From: Tenericutes bacterium MZ-XQ
Lineage (GTDB): Bacteria; Bacillota_I; Bacilli_A; Acholeplasmatales; Acholeplasmataceae
Assembly (NCBI GenBank): GCA_002838205.1
Contig: CP017950.1
Span: forward strand, 620,001 to 684,000
Direction of reading: 5' to 3'
DNA: 64,000 nt
The position numbers and the translations under genes were made by a program. The notes under the pieces are model-generated. The model had not been told where the DNA came from. It saw nothing but the letters and a program-made list of their open reading frames with translations, and ran no database searches. Position 1 is the first letter of the stretch; each line of letters opens with the position of its first letter. Shown piece after piece: positions 44,411-52,412 of the stretch.

Positions 44411-45494
44411 CTGCCATCATCTCCTTCATATCTTTTAATCCTTTTCTAGTTTTACTTCCAAAAGGACCACCTCTTAGAAGTGCTAAAGATTCTTCGTATT
44501 TTCTTACAAGTTCAACATATTTCGAATGATCTTGATTCAAATATTTTGAAACATATAAACCTGTGAGATAACCTTCCATCATCGCTGATGATGCTTCTTC
44601 TATACCGATAGAATCACCACAAGAAAATATGCCATCAACTGTTGTCATATGTTTTTCATCAACTAAAGCAACAGTGCCACCAAGTTCAGGAATATAACCT
44701 AATTTAGCATCCACCATATCAAGCAGTTGATAACTCGGTGCTAGACCTACAGAAATACATATGCCATCAATCTTTATAATCTCTGATGTTCCTTCAATTT
44801 CATTAAATTTCTCATCTAACGATACAATTTCAGCTGCTTCTACTCTTGTTGTTCCAATCGCCTTTTTAATGGTTTTATTGGTGTAAATTGGGACTCCTAG
44901 CCTTCTTAGCTTAGATGCGTGAACCTTATAGCCACCAATCTTTGATGAAGCCTCAATCACAGCTTTAACTTTGATACCTGCTTGTAATAGTTGATAACTT
45001 ACAATAAGGCCAATATTACCTGATCCAATCATAATGATTTCATCTGCAGGTTTTACGCCAAACTGATTCATTAAAGTTTGGACAGCTCCTGCACCATAAA
45101 TCCCTGGTAGATCATTATTTTCAAAAGCCAAAAACTTTTCACTAGCGCCAGTTGCAACAATGATTGTTTTTGCTTTGATTTTTAAATATTCATTTTGGTA
45201 AGAAATAGTTGCTACTTTGTCTTTATATAAACCTAAAACAGTAGCTTCTTGTAAGACTTCTAAGTTTCCATGGTCCTTTACTTGATCAATTAAGATCTTA
45301 GCAATATCAAAACCTCTAGTTTTTGCATATTGCTCTTTAGATCCAAAAAATTTATGTGTTTGCTTAACAAGTTGACCACCTAATGATAATCCTCTATCAA
45401 CAATCATCACCTTAAGTCCACTTTCAATGAGCATGGATGCTGCACATAATCCTGATGGTCCGCCACCAATGATGAGCACGTCTTTTTCAATCAT
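44400..45494 (-). CDS. FAD/NAD-binding subunit of the dehydrogenase complex (PdhA/HcnB-like)
   Basis: 364 residues, pyridine-nucleotide-disulfide oxidoreductase fold: FAD site LIIGGGPSGLCAASML, ATGASEKFLAF, NAD site IMIGSGNIGLIVSYQLL and a second FAD motif DGIFSCGDSIG. It lacks the redox CxxC of thioredoxin reductase. In Thermococcus the equivalent PdhA carries an N-terminal [2Fe-2S] domain; here that domain is the separate gene 45491-45796. Probably oxidises NADH or accepts electrons from the catalytic subunit. ATGA overlap with the upstream gene. Confidence 0.85.
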   Translation of the reverse strand: MIEKDVLIIGGGPSGLCAASMLIESGLKVMIVDRGLSLGGQLVKQTHKFFGSKEQYAKTRGFDIAKILIDQVKDHGNLEVLQEATVLGLYKDKVATISYQNEYLKIKAKTIIVATGASEKFLAFENNDLPGIYGAGAVQTLMNQFGVKPADEIIMIGSGNIGLIVSYQLLQAGIKVKAVIEASSKIGGYKVHASKLRRLGVPIYTNKTIKKAIGTTRVEAAEIVSLDEKFNEIEGTSEIIKIDGICISVGLAPSYQLLDMVDAKLGYIPELGGTVALVDEKHMTTVDGIFSCGDSIGIEEASSAMMEGYLTGLYVSKYLNQDHSKYVELVRKYEESLALLRGGPFGSKTRKGLKDMKEMMADVR

Positions 45495-45796
45495 TTGTAG
45501 ACCCCCTTATCATGTTGGATCTTAACATCCATATGTGGTTCCAACTTAGTGATACAAGTTTTAACATTTGGCTTTCCGTTAACTATCATTTTACACGAAG
45601 CACAATTACCAATCGCACAATAAAAACCTCTTGGTCGCTTTAATTTAATACTATAACTAAATACATCAACACCTAAATTAACCAGTGCAGATGCAATTGT
45701 ATCTCCTTTTTGTCCAATAACTTCTTTACCTTCAAAAGTAAATACAATTTCTTCTTTTTGTTCAAAACTTAAAATCGGATGTGTTTTAATTCTCAT
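45491..45796 (-). CDS. [2Fe-2S] subunit (Fer2_4 type, HcnA/SoxA-N-like)
   Basis: 101 residues. A plant-type ferredoxin fold with cysteine ligands at YCAIGNCASCKM and one further on (KTCITK). Same family as HcnA and the N-terminal domain of sarcosine oxidase alpha and opine/proline dehydrogenase alpha subunits. Its stop overlaps the next start (ATGA), showing tight coupling with the flavoprotein subunit. Eighteen bases separate it from nfnL. Confidence 0.87.
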   Translation of the reverse strand: MRIKTHPILSFEQKEEIVFTFEGKEVIGQKGDTIASALVNLGVDVFSYSIKLKRPRGFYCAIGNCASCKMIVNGKPNVKTCITKLEPHMDVKIQHDKGVYK

Positions 45797-45814
45797 AAAG
45801 TCTCCCTTTTTTCA

Positions 45815-47200
45815 TTAAGATAATAGTTTATGTATGGCTAAAGCCGATTTTTTTCCAGCACCCATCGCTTCAATGACTGTTGCAGCCCCTGTGACTGTAT
45901 CTCCACCTGCATAAACATGTGCTTTAGTCGTTAAGCCTGAATCATCTTTTGTGATAATACACCCTTTCTCATTGGTTTTTAAATCTGAAGAAGTTTGAGA
46001 TATTAGTGGATTTGGTGTCGTGCCAACAGCAATAATGACAACATCAGTCTTCATCTCAAATAACGAATCTTCAATAGGTATAGGTCGTCTTCTTCCTGAT
46101 TGATCAGGTTGTCCTAATTCCATTTTCATACATTTCACAGATCTTACAAAGCCAGTTTCATTTCCTAATATTTCAACTGGATTTGTCAATATATCAAAAA
46201 CAATGTTCTCTTCCTTGGCATGTTCAATTTCTTCTTTTCTTGCTGGAAGTTCCTCCATTGATCTTCTATAGATGATGTGAACTTCTTTAGCTCCTAATCT
46301 TAGTGCAGCTCTGGCTGCATCCATTGCAACATTACCTCCACCAACAACAGAGACGATTTGTCCTTTGTAAATCGGTGTATCATATGTTAAATCATATGCC
46401 TTCATTAAGTTGACTCTTGTTAAAAATTCATTAGCAGAATAAACACCATTGAGAGTTTCTCCTGGGAGATTTAAAAACTGAGGTAATCCTGCTCCTGTTC
46501 CAATAAATATGGCTTTATATCCATCAGCAAACAAATCTTCTAGATATAAAGTTTTACCGATGACTGTATTCGTTTTTAACTTAACACCATGTATCATCAA
46601 TTGCTGAATTTCTTTTTCTACAATTGCTTTTGGTAATCTAAACTCTGGAATACCATAAACTAAAACACCACCAGGCATATGTAGTGCTTCAAATATAGTG
46701 ATATCATATCCTAATTTTAAAAGTTGACATGCACAAGATAATCCTGCAGGTCCACTACCTACAATTGCAACTTTCTTATGATTTCTATTGATTTCAAAAC
46801 CACAACCTAATTCGCTATGTTCATAATGATAATCTGCAGCAAATCTTTCTAAACGTCCAATGGCTACACTTTCACCTTTGATACCTCTGACACATACTTT
46901 TTCACATTGGTTTTCTTGGGGACACACTCTACCACAAACCGCAGGTAACATCGATTCATTTAGAATGATTTGATAAGCTTTTTCAAGATTTTCTTCTTTG
47001 ATTTCATGAATAAAACTTGGAATATCGATATGAACAGGACATGCATCTACGCATGGTTTATGTTTACATTCCAGACATCGATTTGCTTCCAAAACAGCAT
47101 CTTCTAAATTGTATCCTAATGCGACTTCACAAAACGTATTCTGCCTTTTTTCGCTATCTAATAAAGGCATTTTTGTTTTCTCTAATGAAAGGTTCTTCAT
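45815..47200 (-). CDS. NfnL / glutamate-synthase-beta-like flavoprotein (NADPH side)
   Basis: 461 residues. N-terminal Fer4_20 domain (about 35-115) with CLECKHKPCVDACP and CGRVCPQENQCEKVC for two [4Fe-4S] clusters. FAD motif GSGPAGLSCACQLL, then VYGIPEFRLPK, NADPH motif GGGNVAMDAARAAL and a last FAD motif YAGGDTVTG. Alone it could be glutamate synthase small subunit (GltD-like) or a SudA subunit; next to an NfnS-like gene it is best read as the large subunit of the NADH-dependent ferredoxin:NADP+ transhydrogenase that bifurcates electrons. No glutamate synthase large subunit is in view. Confidence 0.85.
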   Translation of the reverse strand: MKNLSLEKTKMPLLDSEKRQNTFCEVALGYNLEDAVLEANRCLECKHKPCVDACPVHIDIPSFIHEIKEENLEKAYQIILNESMLPAVCGRVCPQENQCEKVCVRGIKGESVAIGRLERFAADYHYEHSELGCGFEINRNHKKVAIVGSGPAGLSCACQLLKLGYDITIFEALHMPGGVLVYGIPEFRLPKAIVEKEIQQLMIHGVKLKTNTVIGKTLYLEDLFADGYKAIFIGTGAGLPQFLNLPGETLNGVYSANEFLTRVNLMKAYDLTYDTPIYKGQIVSVVGGGNVAMDAARAALRLGAKEVHIIYRRSMEELPARKEEIEHAKEENIVFDILTNPVEILGNETGFVRSVKCMKMELGQPDQSGRRRPIPIEDSLFEMKTDVVIIAVGTTPNPLISQTSSDLKTNEKGCIITKDDSGLTTKAHVYAGGDTVTGAATVIEAMGAGKKSALAIHKLLS

Positions 47201-48030
47201 GCTTCACCTCTTTTAAGTACATCTTCGAAGTCTTTTTGCTCTTTTAATCGGTAAGCCATGTTTCTTTTTAATAAGGCATCATAATCGACTTGATGACCAT
47301 CAAAATCAGGACCATCAACACAGGCAAACTTTATGCCATCTCCAACTTTAACCCTACATCCTCCACACATGCCTGTTCCATCAATCATGATTGGATTTAA
47401 ACTGACTGTTGTTGGTATTTGATAATTTTTAGTCATATCACTTACAGCTTTCATCATAGGAATTGGTCCGATTGCAAAAACATGATCATATGATTGATCT
47501 TTTTTTAATATCTTATTCAACTGATCTGTCACAAATCCTTTTTCACCATAACTGCCATCATCTGTCGTCATATATTGATGATTTGTAACTGTTTCAAAGG
47601 CTTCTTTTAAAATGATTTGATCTTTGGATTTGAATCCTAAAATTAATTCTACTTGAGTATTTTGCTCGAATAGTGCTTTACATAAAGGATATGCGATTGC
47701 TGAGCCGACACCGCCACCAATAACCAAAACTTTTTTTAGATTTTCAATTTCTGTAGGTTTTCCTAAAGGTCCAACAAAATCTAATATATCATCGCCTTCA
47801 CTTAGCATATTTAAAAGATAAGTTGTTTTACCAACAACTTGAAATATAATGGTTACACTCTTTAAAGCATGATCAATATCAGCTATCGTAAGGGGGATTC
47901 TTTCTCCCTTTTCATCAACTCTTAAAATGATAAATTGACCAGCTTTTGCATGTCTAGTGACATCAGGCGCAAGTACCTTCATCAATGTAATTGTAGGTGT
48001 TAATGATTTTTTGTAAATGATTTTATACAT
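47197..48030 (-). CDS. NfnS / dihydroorotate-dehydrogenase-electron-transfer-like subunit
   Basis: 277 residues. FAD-binding barrel with RVDEKGERIPLTIAD, NAD-binding VLVIGGGVGSAIAYPL and a C-terminal [2Fe-2S] site MCGGCRVKV...FACVDGPDF. This is the NfnS/SudB/PyrK-type architecture. Its end overlaps the start of nfnL, the usual nfnAB order. It would exchange electrons between NADH, NADPH and ferredoxin, linking proline oxidation to the cell's redox pools (inference). First gene of the eight-gene operon. Confidence 0.87.
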   Translation of the reverse strand: MYKIIYKKSLTPTITLMKVLAPDVTRHAKAGQFIILRVDEKGERIPLTIADIDHALKSVTIIFQVVGKTTYLLNMLSEGDDILDFVGPLGKPTEIENLKKVLVIGGGVGSAIAYPLCKALFEQNTQVELILGFKSKDQIILKEAFETVTNHQYMTTDDGSYGEKGFVTDQLNKILKKDQSYDHVFAIGPIPMMKAVSDMTKNYQIPTTVSLNPIMIDGTGMCGGCRVKVGDGIKFACVDGPDFDGHQVDYDALLKRNMAYRLKEQKDFEDVLKRGEA

Positions 48031-48057
48031 AATGAAAGCCCTTTCCTCTTTTATATA

Positions 48058-48066
48058 ATTATATCA
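48058..48066 (-). promoter_or_regulatory. Extended -10 promoter of the Nfn-dehydrogenase-rocA operon
   Basis: TGATATAAT on the minus strand (TGn plus TATAAT), 28 bases before the nfnS ATG. The -35 position falls in the T-tract of the MATE terminator, so the extended -10 probably substitutes for it. Confidence 0.55.
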
Positions 48067-48076
48067 TGAGATTACT

Positions 48077-48113
48077 AAAAAAAAGAAAAGCCTTTAAGAT
48101 TTATCTTAAAGAC
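48077..48113 (-). terminator. Terminator of the first MATE gene
   Basis: CTTTAAGAT, 2-base loop region, ATCTTAAAG followed on the minus strand by GCTTTTCTTTTTTTT; it starts directly after the MATE stop codon. Confidence 0.8.
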
Positions 48114-49523
48114 TTATACATTTTCTTGAATTTTTTCTAGTTTATTACGTTTTCTTTCAATTTCTATTTTAGGTTTGAAATCAATTCTTAAATAAAAATA
48201 AATACCCGGTAAAATAATGACGAAATTACTAATCAACATTGCATACCAAATCCCACTACTGCCAACATCTGTTAAATACTTAAACATTAGAATGATTGGT
48301 ATTCTTAAAATCCACAATCTAGTAATTGAAAAAACGAAAGTGAATTTTGTATTACCAGTTCCATTAAAGGTTCCCATAAAGGTTTGAAAGATACCCATGA
48401 GTGGTAAACCAATCAATAAATAAAACATATATTCAACCCCTAAAGCTAAAGCAACGGGATCGTCTTTGATAAATATACCTAATAAAGGTGCTCTAAACCA
48501 AATCACGATAAATGATCCTAATCCCATAAGTCCAGCAGATAAGACCATCGCTTTTCTAAATGCTAGCCTTGCACGTTCCGGATTTTCATTTCCGATGTTT
48601 TGTCCTAAATAAGCAGCTAGCACACCGCCAATCGCCATAACCGGATGTAAGATAATACTATTAATTCTATTACCAACACTAAATGCAGCAACAGTTGGAT
48701 CTCCATATGTAACAATCAATGTATTCATGATGATAAAACCTATTGCTGTAATAGATTGCCCTAAAGCTGCTGGTATGGAATATCTAATAATTTTGCCAGC
48801 TACGTCAGGATCTAAAATGAGATGTTCTTTTTGAATCGTTACACCAGTTTTACTGTTAAACAACTGATAAATAATAAAAGGTATAATAACAACTTGAGCA
48901 ATTAATGTTGCATATGCTGCGCCACTAACTCCAAGTCCTGCAACAGTAATTAAAAGTGGTGATAAAATGATATTAATCACAACAGTAATCACACCATATA
49001 TCACTGGTGTAACTGTATCTCCTGATGATTGACGAATCGCAGTAAAAGCAAACAGAATAAATAAAAATGGAAGTTCAAAAGCTCTAATTCTTAAATACTT
49101 TGTACTGTTTTCTAAAACAAATCCTTCAGTTCCCATAAGTCTCATCACAGGTTCTGCAAAAAAATAAGCGCCTACATTAAGTAAAAGTCCTAAAATTAAA
49201 GCGATCACAAATAAATTACTAGCATATTTTCTTGCTTGAAACATTTGTTTAGAGCCTACTTGTTGACTAATAAGAGCTGTCCCTGCAGAACTAAGTCCAA
49301 TGCCTAAAGATATATATGTGAAAAACACAGGAAACGTTAAAGATATAGAATTAATTGCTTCTGTAGAATAACCCGGTATTTCACTAACAAAAAACATATC
49401 AACAACATCATGAAGTGTCTTGATAAGATTATTAAGCATCAAAGGTATTGATAGTATAAGTAATCCTTTATAAATGTTAGGATCGTTTAGAATTAAGTGC
49501 TGTTTTTTCTGTTCTTTCGTCAT
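48114..49523 (-). CDS. MATE-family multidrug efflux transporter
   Basis: 469 residues with about twelve membrane segments in two MatE halves. Start ATG 49523, six bases after GGAGG; the upstream in-frame ATG (49544) lacks a site. Landmark sequences: LLILSIPLMLNNLIKTLHDVVDMFFV in TM1, the QSSGDT loop after the first half and GGVLAAYLGQNIG in the second. Drives export of cationic compounds with Na+ or H+ entry. Belongs to the DinF/NorM-like prokaryotic group. Stands alone, between the nfn operon and an IS91 element. Confidence 0.92.
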   Translation of the reverse strand: MTKEQKKQHLILNDPNIYKGLLILSIPLMLNNLIKTLHDVVDMFFVSEIPGYSTEAINSISLTFPVFFTYISLGIGLSSAGTALISQQVGSKQMFQARKYASNLFVIALILGLLLNVGAYFFAEPVMRLMGTEGFVLENSTKYLRIRAFELPFLFILFAFTAIRQSSGDTVTPVIYGVITVVINIILSPLLITVAGLGVSGAAYATLIAQVVIIPFIIYQLFNSKTGVTIQKEHLILDPDVAGKIIRYSIPAALGQSITAIGFIIMNTLIVTYGDPTVAAFSVGNRINSIILHPVMAIGGVLAAYLGQNIGNENPERARLAFRKAMVLSAGLMGLGSFIVIWFRAPLLGIFIKDDPVALALGVEYMFYLLIGLPLMGIFQTFMGTFNGTGNTKFTFVFSITRLWILRIPIILMFKYLTDVGSSGIWYAMLISNFVIILPGIYFYLRIDFKPKIEIERKRNKLEKIQENV

Positions 49524-49601
49524 GGTGTGCCTCCATCCAATCATTATATTTTAACATGAAAAATGTTAAATTTCAGAACAAAAGTGAATAAATTCACTAG
49601 G

Positions 49602-49627
49602 GGCGATAAAAATCGCCTTTTTCTTTT
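49602..49627 (+). terminator. Terminator just upstream of the IS91 transposase
   Basis: GGCGAT, AAAA loop, ATCGCC, then TTTTTCTTTTT. No plus-strand gene precedes it, so it probably shields the transposase from outside read-through. Confidence 0.75.
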
Positions 49628-49652
49628 TAAAGTCACATTGTATAATAGATTT

Positions 49653-50978
49653 ATGGAACCTATAGTGATTAAGTATAAATTTAAAGATCAATTAGAACTT
49701 GCTCTTAAACATGGTGAACATGTCTTTAACAATGAGCTTGTTAAACTATCTAATTTAAAAGTATATAGAGATAACTCCATTTCCATTCAATCTATATTTG
49801 CTACCTATTGGGATTCATTTAAACTTCATTTTGAAGATAAACTACGTCCCTCAATTATCGAAAATGTTGAAAAAATGATACATTGTCGTGATTTCAAATA
49901 TGGCTACTTCTTCTATGAATGCCCAACTTGTGATAACTTTCATATCCAAGGTCTTTCTTGTCATTCAAGGTTTTGTCCTTCTTGTAATCAAAGATATCGA
50001 GAAGCTCGAACACTTGCGATTGAATCCAAATTACTTAAGTGCCCTCATAGACATTTTGTCTTTTCAGTTGCTAAAGAGATGCGTAAATTCTTTTGGCTTT
50101 ATAGAGACTTATTTGATATCTTATTTCAAACTGTAAATGAAGTTCTTCATAAAGCTGTTAAGAAAACGAAGGCTGACCACCAATTAGATAGAAGACTTGG
50201 CATCATTTGTTTTCTTCACACCTATGGCAGAGATATGAAGACCAATCCTCATATCCATGCTTTAGTTGCTGAACGCTTTATTGATGCTCATGGTCATCTA
50301 TCCAACATGTCTTTCTTTCCTTTTGAGAGACTGCGTATGTTTTGGCAATATAGACTCTTAAGTAACATCTCAGCCTATTTGAAAACCCATGCGACAAATT
50401 CTATCTATAATGAGTTTAATCGCTTAAGAAGTTATCTCATTCATAAGTATAAAAAAGGCTTTTACACTTACGGGCCTCAATTAAAGAGAAAATCTAGCTT
50501 GTCTACAGCCAAAAAGATTGCTAAATACATCGCCAGATATGCTTCTCATCCAGCCATCTCTGAATCTAGAATTGATGACTTCGATGATATCAATCACCAA
50601 GTCACTTGGCATTTTGATCCTCATGAAGATGATCAAATTTCAGATAAACATCATAAACGAGGTACTCAAATCATCACTGATCATGTCTTTAAATTTATTG
50701 CACGTCTCATTAAACACATCCCTGATAAAGGATTTCATCTGATTCGTTATTACGGTTTTTATTCAAATCGGACAAAACGAAAAATTGCCTCTGAGTTAAA
50801 GTTAGTTAACCCTAAATCTTTGACTTATCTTAAACATCAACTTCACTTTCGAACTTTGTTGCTTAAGACTTATCACTATGACATCTTTAAATGTCAGTGT
50901 GGTTCTACTATGGTTTTAAATCTTGATGCTTCATATCTACCAAATCACCGAAAAGAGAGGTTATTTAGCGATGCCTAA
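49653..50978 (+). CDS. IS91-family (Y2 HUH) transposase
   Basis: 441 residues from ATG 49653 (the frame also extends back to 49563 without support). N-terminal zinc-binding domain: YECPTCDNFH and CHSRFCPSCNQR. Catalytic part: HxH-type NPHIHALV (HUH site), and two tyrosines four apart in KYIARYASHP (Y-x3-Y), the rolling-circle nicking pair. A C-terminal CQCGS probably adds to a zinc site. A TATAAT box ends only 7 bases before the ATG, so the message may be leaderless. I could not identify the element's exact ends. Confidence 0.9.
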   Translation: MEPIVIKYKFKDQLELALKHGEHVFNNELVKLSNLKVYRDNSISIQSIFATYWDSFKLHFEDKLRPSIIENVEKMIHCRDFKYGYFFYECPTCDNFHIQGLSCHSRFCPSCNQRYREARTLAIESKLLKCPHRHFVFSVAKEMRKFFWLYRDLFDILFQTVNEVLHKAVKKTKADHQLDRRLGIICFLHTYGRDMKTNPHIHALVAERFIDAHGHLSNMSFFPFERLRMFWQYRLLSNISAYLKTHATNSIYNEFNRLRSYLIHKYKKGFYTYGPQLKRKSSLSTAKKIAKYIARYASHPAISESRIDDFDDINHQVTWHFDPHEDDQISDKHHKRGTQIITDHVFKFIARLIKHIPDKGFHLIRYYGFYSNRTKRKIASELKLVNPKSLTYLKHQLHFRTLLLKTYHYDIFKCQCGSTMVLNLDASYLPNHRKERLFSDA

Positions 50979-51291
50979 ACTATTTAAAACTAAATCTGTG
51001 CATATGTCTTTTGTTCAAAAAAAGAATTTGTATGCTGAATATAAATCAGCTGTTAAGCAGGGATTCATTGCTGGCCCCGCCGCTTCATTTAATGCATTTA
51101 TATCGATGCCTAATTTTGATATCATGGTTGATATGAAATGTCTGCACTGTGGATTTGAACTTACTGTCAATTTTTCTGGTTATGCTCACTTTATGGAGAC
51201 TGAAGGTGCTGCTTTTCCCGTTGATGTTTGTAGTCATTGTGGTAAGTTGCAGTTTGTGCCTTTAGATATTTATCATAAACTTATTGATTAA
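50971..51291 (+). CDS. Small zinc-ribbon accessory protein of the IS91 element
   Basis: 106 residues from ATG 50971, which overlaps the transposase stop (ATGCCTAA), with GAGAGG upstream. A possible zinc ribbon is formed by MKCLHCGFEL and VCSHCGKLQ. The family is not recognised. Overlap with the transposase and shared terminator indicate it belongs to the element; it could help bind the single-stranded ends or regulate transposition (inference). Confidence 0.7.
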   Translation: MPKLFKTKSVHMSFVQKKNLYAEYKSAVKQGFIAGPAASFNAFISMPNFDIMVDMKCLHCGFELTVNFSGYAHFMETEGAAFPVDVCSHCGKLQFVPLDIYHKLID

Positions 51292-51310
51292 TTTGTTGAC
51301 TCGTTTTACA

Positions 51311-51333
51311 GACTCATTTTAGATGAGTTTTTT
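51311..51333 (+). terminator. Terminator after the IS91 genes
   Basis: ACTCAT, 5-base loop, ATGAGT, then T6, twenty bases after the accessory gene. Confidence 0.75.
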
Positions 51334-51378
51334 CTGTTTGTTTTTATTTAAATTATCAATTAGAATTTCCTAGTTAAC

Positions 51379-51406
51379 AAAAAAAAGTATCTTTCGATAC
51401 TTCTTT
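51379..51406. terminator. Terminator of the FMN reductase gene
   Basis: AAGTATC, TTTC loop, GATACTT flanked by an A-run on one side and CTTTTT on the other. On the minus strand it is GAAGTATC-GAAA-GATAC followed by T8, directly after the reductase stop. Confidence 0.85.
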
Positions 51407-51955
51407 TTATGAACGGATTGGTTTTAATGCATGTCCCCATAAATTCACTTGATCAAGCAAAGTTTTCAAATTAGTTTCATGTAATGCTTGTGGTTTAAAT
51501 ACACTACCATTTTCAAAATCAGTAAACAACGATAACAATACTTGTGTTCTTACATCAGCTACTTGTAGTTCACCCAAAACATTTCTTAAATGTTCTGCTG
51601 CTCTTGCACCACCGATAGAGCCATAAGATACTATACCTGCTGATTTGTTATTCCAAGCATCTCTAGCTAAATCTAATGCATTTTTTAATGATGCAGCCAT
51701 TGAGTGATTGTACTCTTGTGCAATAAATACAAATGCATCTAAACTAGCTAGTTTTTCATTCCACTTTGTTATCCCACTTACATCATCACTTTCACCTAAT
51801 AAAGGTAAATGATAATCTCTAATATCTACAATTTCATAATTTGCGTCATTTCTTTGATCTGCAAACTCTTTCACCCATTTTCCGACTTGAGGGCTTACTC
51901 TACCTTCTCTTGTTGATCCTAAAATGATTCCAATATTTAATCTTTTTTCTGTCAT
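51407..51955 (-). CDS. NADPH-dependent FMN reductase family protein
   Basis: 182 residues, flavodoxin-like fold: FMN phosphate loop GSTREGRVSPQVG (about 13-25), VFIAQEYNHSMAASLKNALD and a glycine-rich YGSIGGARAAEH. It resembles quinone/azo/chromate reductases using NAD(P)H. ATG 51955 after AGGAGGA. It is divergent from an HxlR regulator with back-to-back promoters, the usual arrangement for control by that regulator. Confidence 0.9.
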   Translation of the reverse strand: MTEKRLNIGIILGSTREGRVSPQVGKWVKEFADQRNDANYEIVDIRDYHLPLLGESDDVSGITKWNEKLASLDAFVFIAQEYNHSMAASLKNALDLARDAWNNKSAGIVSYGSIGGARAAEHLRNVLGELQVADVRTQVLLSLFTDFENGSVFKPQALHETNLKTLLDQVNLWGHALKPIRS

Positions 51956-51992
51956 GATGACTCCTCCTATTTTACTTACTTATTGTAACTTG

Positions 51993-52020
51993 ATTATACA
52001 TTTGTAATCTAATAATGTAA
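51993..52020 (-). promoter_or_regulatory. FMN reductase promoter
   Basis: TTACAT (52015-52020), 16-base spacer, TATAAT (51993-51998) on the minus strand. TTACA elements recur three times around it, a possible HxlR binding pattern (inference). Confidence 0.55.
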
Positions 52021-52026
52021 AGTGAT

Positions 52027-52054
52027 TTGCTTTTTAAAGATAATCGGTTATAAT
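52027..52054 (+). promoter_or_regulatory. hxlR-type gene promoter
   Basis: TTGCTT (52027-52032), 16-base spacer, TATAAT (52049-52054), 22 bases before the ATG. Its -35 lies 6 bases from the opposing -35, so one bound regulator could act on both. Confidence 0.6.
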
Positions 52055-52076
52055 AAGAACGAATGAGGTGAGCAAG

Positions 52077-52376
52077 ATGAGTGAAATTTGTGTAAAATTC
52101 GAAAGTGCATCTAAAATTTTAAGTAAAAGATGGATAGGTTTAATCATTCATCAACTTCTTGATGGACCGAAACGCTTTAACGAATTAGAATCTGAATTAA
52201 AGATTTCTGGAAAAGTGCTTTCTGAGAAATTAAAAGAAATGGAAAAACTAAAAATCGTCAAACGCACAGTCTATCCAACGACTCCTGTAAAAATAGAATA
52301 CACTTTAACGGATAAAGGTAAAGCTTTAGATCCAGTGATCAAAGCTATTGAAGATTGGTCACAGTCTTGGATTTAA
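52077..52376 (+). CDS. HxlR-family transcriptional regulator
   Basis: 99 residues from ATG 52077 with GAGGTGA upstream. A winged helix: LSKRWIGLIIHQLLDGPKRFNELE (helix-turn), ISGKVLSEKLKEMEKL (recognition helix) and a wing VKRTVYPTTPVKIEYTLTDKG. The single Cys near the N-terminus (EICVKF) is where many HxlR proteins sense electrophiles or quinones (inference). Divergent from the FMN reductase, its likely target. Confidence 0.92.
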   Translation: MSEICVKFESASKILSKRWIGLIIHQLLDGPKRFNELESELKISGKVLSEKLKEMEKLKIVKRTVYPTTPVKIEYTLTDKGKALDPVIKAIEDWSQSWI

Positions 52377-52383
52377 AAATAAA

Positions 52384-52412
52384 GGCAACTCAAGTCGAGT
52401 TGCCATTTTTTT
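52384..52412 (+). terminator. Terminator of the hxlR-type gene
   Basis: GGCAACTC, 5-base loop, GAGTTGCC, then ATTTTTTT. It abuts the convergent MATE gene end and may serve both strands. Confidence 0.85.

Larger units (their letters stand above)
49583..51333 (+). mobile_element. IS91-family element (boundaries approximate)
   Basis: Contains the rolling-circle transposase, a small overlapping accessory gene, a hairpin GTGAATAAATTCAC (49583-49596) and terminator at the left, and a terminator hairpin at the right (51311-51333). IS91 elements lack inverted repeats and target duplications, so the limits are given only by these hairpins and by the neighbouring genes, neither of which is interrupted. 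Confidence 0.6.

Noticed and set aside
49563-49652. N-terminal extension of the IS91 transposase
   Set aside because: It would span a terminator hairpin and the TATAAT box, and has no ribosome site.
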